NCBI GenBank assembly: GCA_965213885.1
Contig: OZ243919.1
Location: 2,852,001-2,916,000 of the forward strand
Reading direction: 5' to 3'
Origin: VYFG01 sp965213885
GTDB taxonomy: Bacteria > Pseudomonadota > Gammaproteobacteria > Arenicellales > Poriferihabitantaceae
DNA length: 64,000 nt
Part shown: in pieces, positions 18,014 through 26,149 of the stretch
Layout: every line of letters begins with the position of its first letter
Numbering within the stretch: position 1 is the stretch's first letter
Made by a program: the position numbers and the translations under genes
Notes under the pieces: model-generated
Database searches by the model: none
What the model was told of the DNA's origin: nothing
Seen by the model: only the letters and a program-made list of their open reading frames with translations

Positions 18014-18042
18014 AATGTACAACCAAGATGCATAACAATCAA
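18014..18042 (-). promoter_or_regulatory. Predicted sigma-70 promoter of the tracrRNA
   Basis: On the minus strand, TTGATT at 18042-18037 and TACATT at 18019-18014 are separated by exactly 17 bp. Each hexamer matches 4 of 6 consensus positions. The predicted start falls at the first base of the anti-repeat, which independently supports the assignment. Transcription runs away from cas9. Confidence 0.65.
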
Positions 18043-18155
18043 GACTGAGTCTGAATCGGAATTGCGACAGATCCTAAATCGTGCCCCGAATCATCACAGA
18101 ACCGCATCTGAATTTTCGAAACATAATGAATTGGCTGCAACATGAGGAACTGAGT

Positions 18156-21100
18156 ATGGGAACAAGACTCGGCTTAGACATAGGTACAAACTCCATCGGC
18201 TGGTGGCTTTACAGAACCCGTGGTGATCGGATTACCCACGTAATTGACGGAGGAGTTCGGATTTTTTCCAGTGGTCGGAATCCCAAGTCCGGCTCTTCAC
18301 TTGCCGTTGATCGACGGACTGCCCGTTCGATGCGCCGCCGCAGGGATCGATACCTGCGGCGGCGTGCTGCGTTGATGAAGAAACTGGCTGAAGCAGGTTT
18401 GATGCCGGAAAGTCCCGCCGAACTCAAGGACCTCGAGAAACTCAATCCATATGAACTTCGCGCCAAGGGACTCGACAAACCGCTGCCTCTGACCCACTTG
18501 GGTCGAGCGCTTTTTCACTTGAATCAACGAAGGGGGTTCAAATCGAACCGGAAAACAGATCGCAAGGACAATGAAAGCGGAAAGATCAAAGACGCCACTG
18601 CCCGGTTGGACCAAGCGATGGAGACTGAAGGTGCACGCACATATGGGGAATTTCTTCATTTGAGGCAGTCCAAAACGGACGATCTCAGGCGAACCCCGCC
18701 TGTGCGAACTAGGTTGACAGTGGCAAGCAGAGACGATTCCGGGAAGCAGGAAACCGGATATGATTTTTATCCGGATCGAAGACATCTGACCAAAGAGTTC
18801 AACGAACTCTGGGCTGCGCAGACAACCCATCATCCAGAGTCACTGACCGACGCCTTGCGTGATGATCTGTACGAGACGATTTTCTACCAGCGCCCCCTGA
18901 AAGAACCTGCAATAGGGTTGTGCCTTTTCACCGGTGAGCCTCGATTGCCCAAAGCGCATCCGTCGACGCAAAGGCGGGTCCTCTATGAAACCGTCAACCA
19001 GTTGAGAATCACCTCGGACGGCGCAGGAAGCCGCCCCCTGACCATGGAAGAACGAGATACAGTTATTTTCCTGCTGGACAACAAATCGCCGACGAAGTCA
19101 CAGAGTGCGATGAAGCTGAAGCTCGCATTCCTAGCCAGGAAACTAAGATTACCTCCCGGAGCGCGATTCACCCTAGAAACAATCAACCGGGATTCCATTG
19201 CCTGTGACCCAGTCAGGTCAATCCTGAAGCATCCGGACCGGTTTGGACCGAGATGGTCAACGGTGGACGACGCTAAGCAATGGGAGATTATAAGACGGAT
19301 TCGGGATGTGCAATCCGACACGGACCACGAAGACACAGTGGCCTGGCTGATGAACACGCACGATCTTGATCGGGGGCATGCCGAAGCGGTAGCCAATGCC
19401 CCGTTACCCGACGGCTACTCAAGATTAGGGGAAACCGCCACGCATAGAATTCTTGAGGCACTGAAAGGTGATGTCCTGACGTACAGTCAGGCGGTCGAAG
19501 GGTCAGGTTGGAAACATTCCGACTTGAAAAGTGGCGATGCTCTGGACCGACTTCCCTATTATGGTGAGGTCCTTGATCGCCATGTGATACCCGGAACCAA
19601 TGATCCGAATGATGACGACATCACTCGTTTTGGCCGGCTCTCCAATCCCACGGTCCATATAGGGCTTAACCAGTTGCGCCGCCTGGTCAACAAAATCATC
19701 GACGTCCATGGCAAGCCAGATCAAACTGTCGTGGAATTGGCCAGGGGTTTGAAGCAATCCCAGACTCAGAGAAAAAACTACGAAGAAAATCTGCACAAAG
19801 CCACGGAATCTGCAATACAGCGCGGCAAGAAACTGGAAGATCTTGGAATCGCGAACACCGGCGCGAATCGAATGTTGCTTCGACTTTGGGAAGAGTTGGG
19901 TTCGGACGTCATGAAAAGAAACTGCCCGTATACTGGACGGCGAATCTGCATTGGGATGATTTTCGATGGCTCTTGTGATGTCGATCATATCCTTCCCTAT
20001 TCACGAACGCTCGATGACAGTTTTTCGAATCGCACCCTGTGCCTGCGGGAAGCGAATCGGGAGAAGCGGAATCGCACACCCTGGGAAGCATGGGGCGGTA
20101 CCGACAGATGGAATGACATCGAGGCCAACCTGTGCAATCTGGATGAGAAGACCAAACGCTGGCGGTTTGGCCCCGAAGCTATGACCCGTTTTGAAGGAGA
20201 ACGGAATTTTCTTGATCGCGCCTTGGTTGATACCCAGTATCTCTCGCGTATTGCAAGGAGCTATCTGGATACGCTCTATGATGGCAGCGATGGAAAAAAT
20301 CACGTCTGGGTCGTACCTGGAAAGCTCACGGAAATGCTCCGGCGTCACTGGGGGTTGAATCTCCTTCTCACGGACCGGAATGCAGGAGCCACAAAGGAGA
20401 AGAACCGAACCGATCACCGGCACCACGCCGTTGATGCGGCTGTCATCGCCGCTATTGATCGAGGACTGGTAAAACGGATCAGTGATGCGGCAGGCAAGAA
20501 TGAAGCGGCAGGCCTTTCCGGAGAAAAGGTTGCCCGCAGCACACCTGAACCATGGGATGGTTTTTCCAGAGATATCGACATCCACCTGAAACGGATCGTT
20601 GTCAGCCATAAACCCGACCGTGGCTACATCGATCCAGGGTCTCGCCGAAAAGGCCGGGACAGCACCTCCGGACAGTTGCATAACGACACGGCATATGGTT
20701 TGACCGAAATGGAGAAAAACGGTGTGCCGTTCGTGGTTACGAGAAAACCACTCGACAGCATAACAACACCGAAGTTACTGGCTAAGGTTCGAGACCCTTA
20801 CCTTAAACTACAGTTGATGAATGCAACACATGGTAAGGAAAAAAAGGATTTCACTGCAGCTCTCAAGATTTTTTCGGAGAAGCCCGGACCTTATCAGGGG
20901 ATACGTCGTGTGCGCCTCATTGAGCCGATTGAGATCATAAAGATCGCAGACAAGAACGGCAATGCCTACAAGGGCCACAAACCTGACAGCAATCACTGTT
21001 ACGAAATATGGCGATTGCCTGACGGAAAATGGACGCATCAAGTCATATCCACATTCCAAGCGCATCAGTCAACGGCAAGCAGGCCGCATCCAGCCGCAAA

Positions 21101-21365
21101 GAGGCTTTTTCAGATTTACAAAAATGACACCGTGATTCTCAGTGATGCCAACTCTGTGACGACCATCGCAACGGTGGAAAAATTTGACAGCAATGGCAAC
21201 ATTGAACTTGTCCCGCATACAGAGGCGAATCCGTCAGAACGCTACAGGAAAAACAAGGAGAATGTCTATATCAGACGACGGGCGGGCTCCCTGAAATCGG
21301 CTCAGGCCCGTCGCATTGTCGTGGACGAGATCGGACGAATTTACGACCCTGGTCCACTCGAGTAA
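18156..21365 (+). CDS. cas9: CRISPR-associated endonuclease Cas9, compact type II-C
   Basis: A 1069-residue Cas9. The ATG at 18156 is preceded by GAGGAA about 8 bp upstream; the frame extends 25 codons further but lacks a good ribosome site. RuvC-I is LGLDIGTNSIGWWLY (D8). An arginine-rich bridge helix covers about residues 45-75. RuvC-II is VVELARGLKQ (E527). HNH is CPYTGRRI...CDVDHILPYSRTLDDSFSN with D610, H611 and N634. RuvC-III is DHRHHAVDAAV with H757 and D760. All nuclease residues are present, so the enzyme should cut both strands of RNA-guided DNA targets. Size and the cas9-cas1-cas2 order without csn2 or cas4 define II-C. Codon use and GC are lower than the flanking core genes. The C-terminal PAM-interacting part (about 830 onward) cannot be assigned a PAM by eye. 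Confidence 0.97.
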   Translation: MGTRLGLDIGTNSIGWWLYRTRGDRITHVIDGGVRIFSSGRNPKSGSSLAVDRRTARSMRRRRDRYLRRRAALMKKLAEAGLMPESPAELKDLEKLNPYELRAKGLDKPLPLTHLGRALFHLNQRRGFKSNRKTDRKDNESGKIKDATARLDQAMETEGARTYGEFLHLRQSKTDDLRRTPPVRTRLTVASRDDSGKQETGYDFYPDRRHLTKEFNELWAAQTTHHPESLTDALRDDLYETIFYQRPLKEPAIGLCLFTGEPRLPKAHPSTQRRVLYETVNQLRITSDGAGSRPLTMEERDTVIFLLDNKSPTKSQSAMKLKLAFLARKLRLPPGARFTLETINRDSIACDPVRSILKHPDRFGPRWSTVDDAKQWEIIRRIRDVQSDTDHEDTVAWLMNTHDLDRGHAEAVANAPLPDGYSRLGETATHRILEALKGDVLTYSQAVEGSGWKHSDLKSGDALDRLPYYGEVLDRHVIPGTNDPNDDDITRFGRLSNPTVHIGLNQLRRLVNKIIDVHGKPDQTVVELARGLKQSQTQRKNYEENLHKATESAIQRGKKLEDLGIANTGANRMLLRLWEELGSDVMKRNCPYTGRRICIGMIFDGSCDVDHILPYSRTLDDSFSNRTLCLREANREKRNRTPWEAWGGTDRWNDIEANLCNLDEKTKRWRFGPEAMTRFEGERNFLDRALVDTQYLSRIARSYLDTLYDGSDGKNHVWVVPGKLTEMLRRHWGLNLLLTDRNAGATKEKNRTDHRHHAVDAAVIAAIDRGLVKRISDAAGKNEAAGLSGEKVARSTPEPWDGFSRDIDIHLKRIVVSHKPDRGYIDPGSRRKGRDSTSGQLHNDTAYGLTEMEKNGVPFVVTRKPLDSITTPKLLAKVRDPYLKLQLMNATHGKEKKDFTAALKIFSEKPGPYQGIRRVRLIEPIEIIKIADKNGNAYKGHKPDSNHCYEIWRLPDGKWTHQVISTFQAHQSTASRPHPAAKRLFQIYKNDTVILSDANSVTTIATVEKFDSNGNIELVPHTEANPSERYRKNKENVYIRRRAGSLKSAQARRIVVDEIGRIYDPGPLE

Positions 21366-21426
21366 TATCCCCGTAGCTAACTTGTCCTGTTGCATTCTCA
21401 TAATAATCAAGATTGAGAGCTGTAGA

Positions 21427-22338
21427 GTGGATCAGATTATCGATATAGCAACTGATGGACGACACCTGTCCCGAGATCGAGGATTCCTGAAAGTTTCTGA
21501 AAAGGGCAACGAAGTCGGTCGTACTCCACTTGATCAAATTGCAGGTGTAATCGTCCATGCCCATGGCACAACTTGGACGACCTCACTCCTCACTGAATTG
21601 GCCGAGCGTGGCGCACCGGTGGTACTTTGCGGGACAAATCATGCACCGAAATCGGTACTCATGCCAATAGAAGGACATCATGCCCAAGGTGCAAGGATGC
21701 GTGCACAATGGCAATCCAAGATTCCTTTTCAAAAACAAGCATGGAAGCAGATTGTCGTCGCCAAAATAAACATGCAAGCCGTTGCGGTTGAATCTTTGGG
21801 TTACTCCCCTGCACCGCTCAAAATGCTGACTCGCAAAGTCACATCTGGCGATCAGACCAATGTTGAAGCACAAGCCGCACGTCTGTATTGGACCTTGATG
21901 ATGGGTAGGGATTTCAGGAGAAATATCGAACTGCCAGGGATAAATACCCTGTTGAACTATGGTTATACCGTTGTAAGGTCCGCTACCGCACGTGCTGTTG
22001 TTGCTGCCGGATTGCATCCGACAATTGGGTTATATCATTCCAATCGGAACAATGCATTTGCACTGGCGGATGACTTGGTGGAACCCTTCCGACCCCTGGT
22101 GGATTGTGCAGTGCGTAACCTGGCAGAGTGTTTTGGATCACAGCTGGACACCGTTGCAAAGCAGTCCTTGGCACGCCTGATAGCAACTGATTTGCCATTG
22201 GGTGATGGGGTCACTCCTGTTTCCGTTGCATTGATGAAACTGGCGACCTCACTTGGGCAAAGCTATGAACGCAGCAAGTTGAGACTGGCCTTGCCAACCC
22301 CTCCCGACTGTCTGACTTTGGCTGGTTTGGGAAAATAA
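21427..22338 (+). CDS. cas1: CRISPR-associated integrase Cas1
   Basis: From GTG at 21427 the protein is 303 residues, a normal type II Cas1. The frame is open for another 37 codons, but that N-terminus is not Cas1-like (family proteins begin near IIDIATDGRHLSRDRGFL). Conserved parts include GVIVHAHGTTWTTSLLTELAERGAPVVLC, the helical region with NVEAQAARLYWTLMMG carrying the catalytic Glu, GINTLLNYGYTVVRSATARAV, and GLHPTIGLYHSNRNNAFALADDLVEPFRP with the His and Asp/Glu metal ligands. Cas1 with Cas2 integrates new spacers. The gene is 61 bp after cas9 and 35 bp before cas2 on the same strand. Confidence 0.95.
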   Translation: MDQIIDIATDGRHLSRDRGFLKVSEKGNEVGRTPLDQIAGVIVHAHGTTWTTSLLTELAERGAPVVLCGTNHAPKSVLMPIEGHHAQGARMRAQWQSKIPFQKQAWKQIVVAKINMQAVAVESLGYSPAPLKMLTRKVTSGDQTNVEAQAARLYWTLMMGRDFRRNIELPGINTLLNYGYTVVRSATARAVVAAGLHPTIGLYHSNRNNAFALADDLVEPFRPLVDCAVRNLAECFGSQLDTVAKQSLARLIATDLPLGDGVTPVSVALMKLATSLGQSYERSKLRLALPTPPDCLTLAGLGK

Positions 22339-22373
22339 ACTATTCCATAACCGTTCTCTCAGGATACCGCCTT

Positions 22374-22679
22374 ATGTGGATGCTTGTGATGTTTGACCTC
22401 CCCACTGACACCAAGCCGCAGCGCAAGGCCGCAACAGATTTCCGGAAATTCCTTTTAGACGAAGGTTTTGAACGCAGCCAGTTTTCAGTCTACGCAAGAT
22501 TCATCAATGGCAAGGAGGCATATGCCACCCGTCTTGCACGTATCGGTCGTAATTTGCCTGATCATGGCGATGTGCAGATCCTGAATTTCACGGATCGGCA
22601 GTATCGCGATATCGTGCATTTCTCCAACAAAGGGCGTAATCCGGCGCGAAAAAACCCGGAGCAACTAGTCATTTTTTAG
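22374..22679 (+). CDS. cas2: CRISPR-associated protein Cas2
   Basis: A 101-residue protein starting MWMLVMFDLPTDTK, the classic Cas2 first strand with the conserved aspartate (D8), then RKFLLDEGFERSQFSVYARF and QILNFTDRQYRDIVHF. Cas2 dimers bridge two Cas1 dimers in the spacer-acquisition complex. It closes the cas9-cas1-cas2 operon. Its stop is 70 bp before the first repeat, and the array transcript converges on it from the other strand. Confidence 0.96.
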   Translation: MWMLVMFDLPTDTKPQRKAATDFRKFLLDEGFERSQFSVYARFINGKEAYATRLARIGRNLPDHGDVQILNFTDRQYRDIVHFSNKGRNPARKNPEQLVIF

Positions 22680-22700
22680 GCCAGCGGCAAGAATTAATCA

Positions 22701-22744
22701 TGAAAACGCCCACATCTTCTTTAATAATCAGGAAGATATGGGCG
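22701..22744 (-). terminator. Intrinsic terminator at the cas2-proximal end of the CRISPR array (minus strand)
   Basis: Arms 22707-22720 and 22731-22744 form a 14-bp stem with one A-C mismatch and one G-U pair around a 10-nt loop. On the minus strand it is followed by TTTTCA (complement of 22701-22706). The T-tract lies only on the array side, so it stops pre-crRNA transcription before it enters cas2. Its orientation supports minus-strand transcription of the array. Confidence 0.8.
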
Positions 22745-22749
22745 GGTGG

Positions 22750-24189
22750 AGTATAGCTATTCAGAATTCGGGGTCCAACCGCAACTCGGCCATGGACGAT
22801 TTGTTTACCCCCATGGAGTATAGCTATTCAGAATTCGGGGTCCAACCGCAACTGCCACAAAGTTGGTTCCGCCGCTCAGAACAGTATAGCTATTCAGAAT
22901 TCGGGGTCCAACCGCAACTCAGTGGTGGTCGGCGTGCGTGCGCCCACCGAGTATAGCTATTCAGAATTCGGGGTCCAACCGCAACATCAGCGTGGACAAG
23001 GCGCATATCGACTTCAGTATAGCTATTCAGAATTCGGGGTCCAACCGCAACGTCATCGACCCGTGGATGTCGACCTTGTAGGAGTATAGCTATTCAGAAT
23101 TCGGGGTCCAACCGCAACACATTGACACTGACATTCCCGGTGCCGGATGAGTATAGCTATTCAGAATTCGGGGTCCAACCGCAACAACCCGCTTGTTCAT
23201 AGACCGACACTTCATGAGTATAGCTATTCAGAATTCGGGGTCCAACCGCAACTCACGCTCCAGTTCCAATTATTCGCCAACGGAGTATAGCTATTCAGAA
23301 TTCGGGGTCCAACCGCAACGCATTGGATCGATGAGGACGGCGACGGCCGAGTATAGCTATTCAGAATTCGGGGTCCAACCGCAACAGGGCGCTGCTGTAC
23401 TGATGGTCGGACGATGAGTATAGCTATTCAGAATTCGGGGTCCAACCGCAACTCAGGGATGAGCGAACCGATAGCGCACCTCGAGTATAGCTATTCAGAA
23501 TTCGGGGTCCAACCGCAACAAGCAGGTTCTGCCGGACATGGTTGAGAACGGAGTATAGCTATTCAGAATTCGGGGTCCAACCGCAACAGGTACCTAACTG
23601 TGATTGGATGCCGCCAAGTATAGCTATTCAGAATTCGGGGTCCAACCGCAACTTGGAAACGCGCTGAACCATCTTGCGAAGGGAGTATAGCTATTCAGAA
23701 TTCGGGGTCCAACCGCAACAGCCTGACCAAGCCGAAGGTGCAGGCCCAGAGTATAGCTATTCAGAATTCGGGGTCCAACCGCAACGGACGGATGCAAGTC
23801 CCGGGCTTGTCTGTGGAGTATAGCTATTCAGAATTCGGGGTCCAACCGCAACAACTCTGGACATCGGTCGGGATCTCCGTGAGAGTATAGCTATTCAGAA
23901 TTCGGGGTCCAACCGCAACGAGGCCTCCGAAGGGTGGGGGGACAATGACGAGTATAGCTATTCAGAATTCGGGGTCCAACCGCAACACCACCACGCCGCG
24001 GGATGTCCGGACGCTGGAGTATAGCTATTCAGAATTCGGGGTCCAACCGCAACAAGCAGGTTCTGCCGGACATGGTTGAGAACGGAGTATAGCTATTCAG
24101 AATTCGGGGTCCAACCGCAACGAGGATTGCGAGATTGCAGTTAAATCTTGGAGAGTATAGCTATTCAGAATTCGGGGTCCAACCGCAAC
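22750..24189 (-). CRISPR. CRISPR array, 22 identical 36-bp repeats and 21 spacers, crRNA strand minus
   Basis: Each repeat on the plus strand starts AGTATAGCTATTCAG and ends GGTCCAACCGCAAC. I read all 22 copies as identical, first at 22750-22785 and last at 24154-24189. Spacers are 29-32 bp, mostly 31. The crRNA strand is minus because the complement begins GTTG as in other type II repeats, the anti-repeat upstream of cas9 pairs with that strand, and the terminator lies at the 22744 end. On the minus strand each repeat contains TTGGAC, 17 bp, then TATACT at its very end, a possible internal promoter as known for Neisseria II-C arrays. The spacers at 23520-23551 and 24054-24085 are identical. 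No degenerate terminal repeat is visible. Confidence 0.98.
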
Positions 24190-24225
24190 CAGAATCGTCA
24201 TCCACGGGCAATCCACAAGCAACCC

Positions 24226-24570
24226 CTATGAGCGGTCGGGTTTCGGGTTGTACGGAGGCACCGGAAAGGATGACACATTGCCCCCCGATGCCACATTCGC
24301 GTCCAGGATCTTGTTCGTCCCCTCCTTCTTCACCTCGTCGATGCGGATCACCGACTGGATCGGCACGTAGGTCCGGTTGACCTGGCCGAATTCCGCCTTG
24401 AGCTTTTCCTCCGAGGGGTCCACCAGCAGGTTGGAGCGTTCACCGAAGATAATGTCCGCGATTTCCACAAAGGCGTACAGGTTGCCCTGTGAAACCTCGT
24501 GGGCATACAGTTCATAGAGTTGCCCGTTGTTCACGAACTGCACTTTGTAGATGTTCTTTTTTCGGGGCAT
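24226..24570 (-). CDS. DUF1820 family protein
   Basis: A 114-residue protein beginning MPRKKNIYKVQFVNNGQLYELYAHEVSQ and containing FVEIADIIFGERSNLLVDPSEEKLKAEF and RTYVPIQSVIRIDEV, characteristic of the gammaproteobacterial DUF1820 family, whose function is unknown. It has no signal peptide or membrane segment. It is transcribed toward the CRISPR array, whose first transcribed repeat begins only 36 bp after its stop, with no obvious terminator between. Read-through from this gene into the array is therefore possible. Confidence 0.9.
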   Translation of the reverse strand: MPRKKNIYKVQFVNNGQLYELYAHEVSQGNLYAFVEIADIIFGERSNLLVDPSEEKLKAEFGQVNRTYVPIQSVIRIDEVKKEGTNKILDANVASGGNVSSFPVPPYNPKPDRS

Positions 24571-24702
24571 GTCGGGTGGGTGGCCTCTGGAATTCGTTCA
24601 CCGACATCCTGTTGCCGGTTGTGCCAAAATTATAACATCGTAACGGTCCGGGCCAGTGCCGGGCCAAGGCATCCACAGGAACCCCGACGAACAACCGCCA
24701 AA

Positions 24703-26145
24703 GTGACTCCCTCCCGACGCCTTGCAGGCATCCTCCTGACCCTCTTCACGATCACGCTCCTTTCCGCCCCGGCCGCCGCCCGGGAGTTGCCCGGGGAAAT
24801 TTCCCGCCTGCTGTCGAAATACGGAGTGCCCGAGGACTCGGTCAGCCTGGTCATCCGGGAGGCGGGATCGGACCGGGAGGCGCTCTCCCTGAACCCCCAT
24901 GTGCCACGCAATCCCGCCTCCGTGATCAAGCTCCTGACCACCGTGGCCGCCCTGGAGCTGCTCGGTCCGACCTACCACTGGGAGACACGGTATCTGGTGG
25001 ACGGCACGTTGGATGCCGGGGGCAGGGTCAGGGGCAACCTGATCATGCAGGGCGGCGGCGACCCCTTTCTCACCGTGGAGCGATTCTGGCACCATGTTCT
25101 CGCCCTGCGCCAGCGGGGGATCCGTCATATCGACGGCAACCTGATCATCGACAACACCCTGTTCAACATACCGCGCCACGACCGCGCCGCCTTCGACGGC
25201 AAGCCCCAGCGGCTCTACAATGTCGGGCCGGACGCGGCGCTGACCAATTTCTCCGCAACCCGCTTCGTCATCGAACCCCTGGACGGCCGCATCCATGTCT
25301 TCGCGGATCCCCCCCTTGCCAACCTGATGGTCATCAACAAGCTCACGCCGTCGAAGGGCAAGTGCGCCAGCCGGAATGCCGGGTGGTCGTTCCGGCTCGA
25401 ACGCGGGGAAGGCAGGATACTGGCGCGGTTCTCCGGCAAGTACCGAACCCGCTGCGGCGCCCATTCGTTCTCCCGCAGTTTCTTCAGCAACCAGGAGTAC
25501 ACGTACCGCCTGTTCCGCTATCTCTGGGAATCCACCGGCGGAACGCTGCGGGGCGGATACCGCACCGGGAGCACGCCGGAGGCCGCATCGGAACTGGTCA
25601 GCATGCCGTCGCGGCCCCTGGCCGAGAATGTCGCCGGCATCAACAAGTACAGTAACAACGTCATGGCGCGGCAGTTGCTGCTGACCATCGGCAGGGAACG
25701 GAATCCGGATTCCGCGACGGACACCCGGATTGCGGGAATCCGGGCGGTCACGGACTGGCTGGACCGGGCCGGCGTGGACACCCGGGGCCTCGTGATCGAC
25801 AACGGCGCCGGCCTTTCGCGCATCAGCCGTACCACCGCGGCACAGGTAGCAAGGCTGCTGTCGGTAGCCTGGCACAGCAACTGGCAGCCGGAGTTTCTCG
25901 CCTCGCTTTCGCTGTCGGCAATGGATGGCACCATGCGCAGCCGGCTGCGGGAAACCGGCCTGGTCGGCAGGGCGCGGATCAAGACCGGCCTGATCAACGG
26001 CGTGCGCAGCATGGCCGGATACGTCCATGCCGCCAATGGCCGGCACTATACCGTCACCATGTTCATCCATTCGCCGAAGATCAATTTCTGGAACGGCAAC
26101 CGGATCCAGGATGCCGTGCTGGATTGGGTCTACCGGCGGCCGTAG
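24703..26145 (+). CDS. dacB: D-alanyl-D-alanine carboxypeptidase/endopeptidase (PBP4, DacB type)
   Basis: From GTG at 24703 the protein is 480 residues with a Sec signal peptide (hydrophobic core LAGILLTLFTITLL, probable cleavage after APAAA, residue 26). Serine-peptidase S13 motifs are SVIK (S73, K76), SNN within NKYSNNVMARQLLL, and KTG within RIKTGLINGVRSMAGYV. The long insert between SxxK and SxN is typical of PBP4. The enzyme trims or cleaves peptidoglycan cross-links in the periplasm. The frame is open upstream, but that sequence is antisense to the DUF1820 gene and lacks a signal, so 24703 is preferred. Confidence 0.92.
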   Translation: MTPSRRLAGILLTLFTITLLSAPAAARELPGEISRLLSKYGVPEDSVSLVIREAGSDREALSLNPHVPRNPASVIKLLTTVAALELLGPTYHWETRYLVDGTLDAGGRVRGNLIMQGGGDPFLTVERFWHHVLALRQRGIRHIDGNLIIDNTLFNIPRHDRAAFDGKPQRLYNVGPDAALTNFSATRFVIEPLDGRIHVFADPPLANLMVINKLTPSKGKCASRNAGWSFRLERGEGRILARFSGKYRTRCGAHSFSRSFFSNQEYTYRLFRYLWESTGGTLRGGYRTGSTPEAASELVSMPSRPLAENVAGINKYSNNVMARQLLLTIGRERNPDSATDTRIAGIRAVTDWLDRAGVDTRGLVIDNGAGLSRISRTTAAQVARLLSVAWHSNWQPEFLASLSLSAMDGTMRSRLRETGLVGRARIKTGLINGVRSMAGYVHAANGRHYTVTMFIHSPKINFWNGNRIQDAVLDWVYRRP

Positions 26146-26149
26146 CGCA

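Noticed and set aside
18081..18155. Upstream in-frame start for Cas9 at 18081
   Set aside because: The extra 25 residues precede the RuvC-I strand, lack a ribosome site and overlap the tracrRNA promoter side; ATG 18156 has GAGGAA upstream.
22738..24380. Plus-strand open frames across the CRISPR array with repeated YSYSEFGVQPQ
   Set aside because: These are translations of the 36-bp repeat; the array has no coding role and the frames end in spacers.
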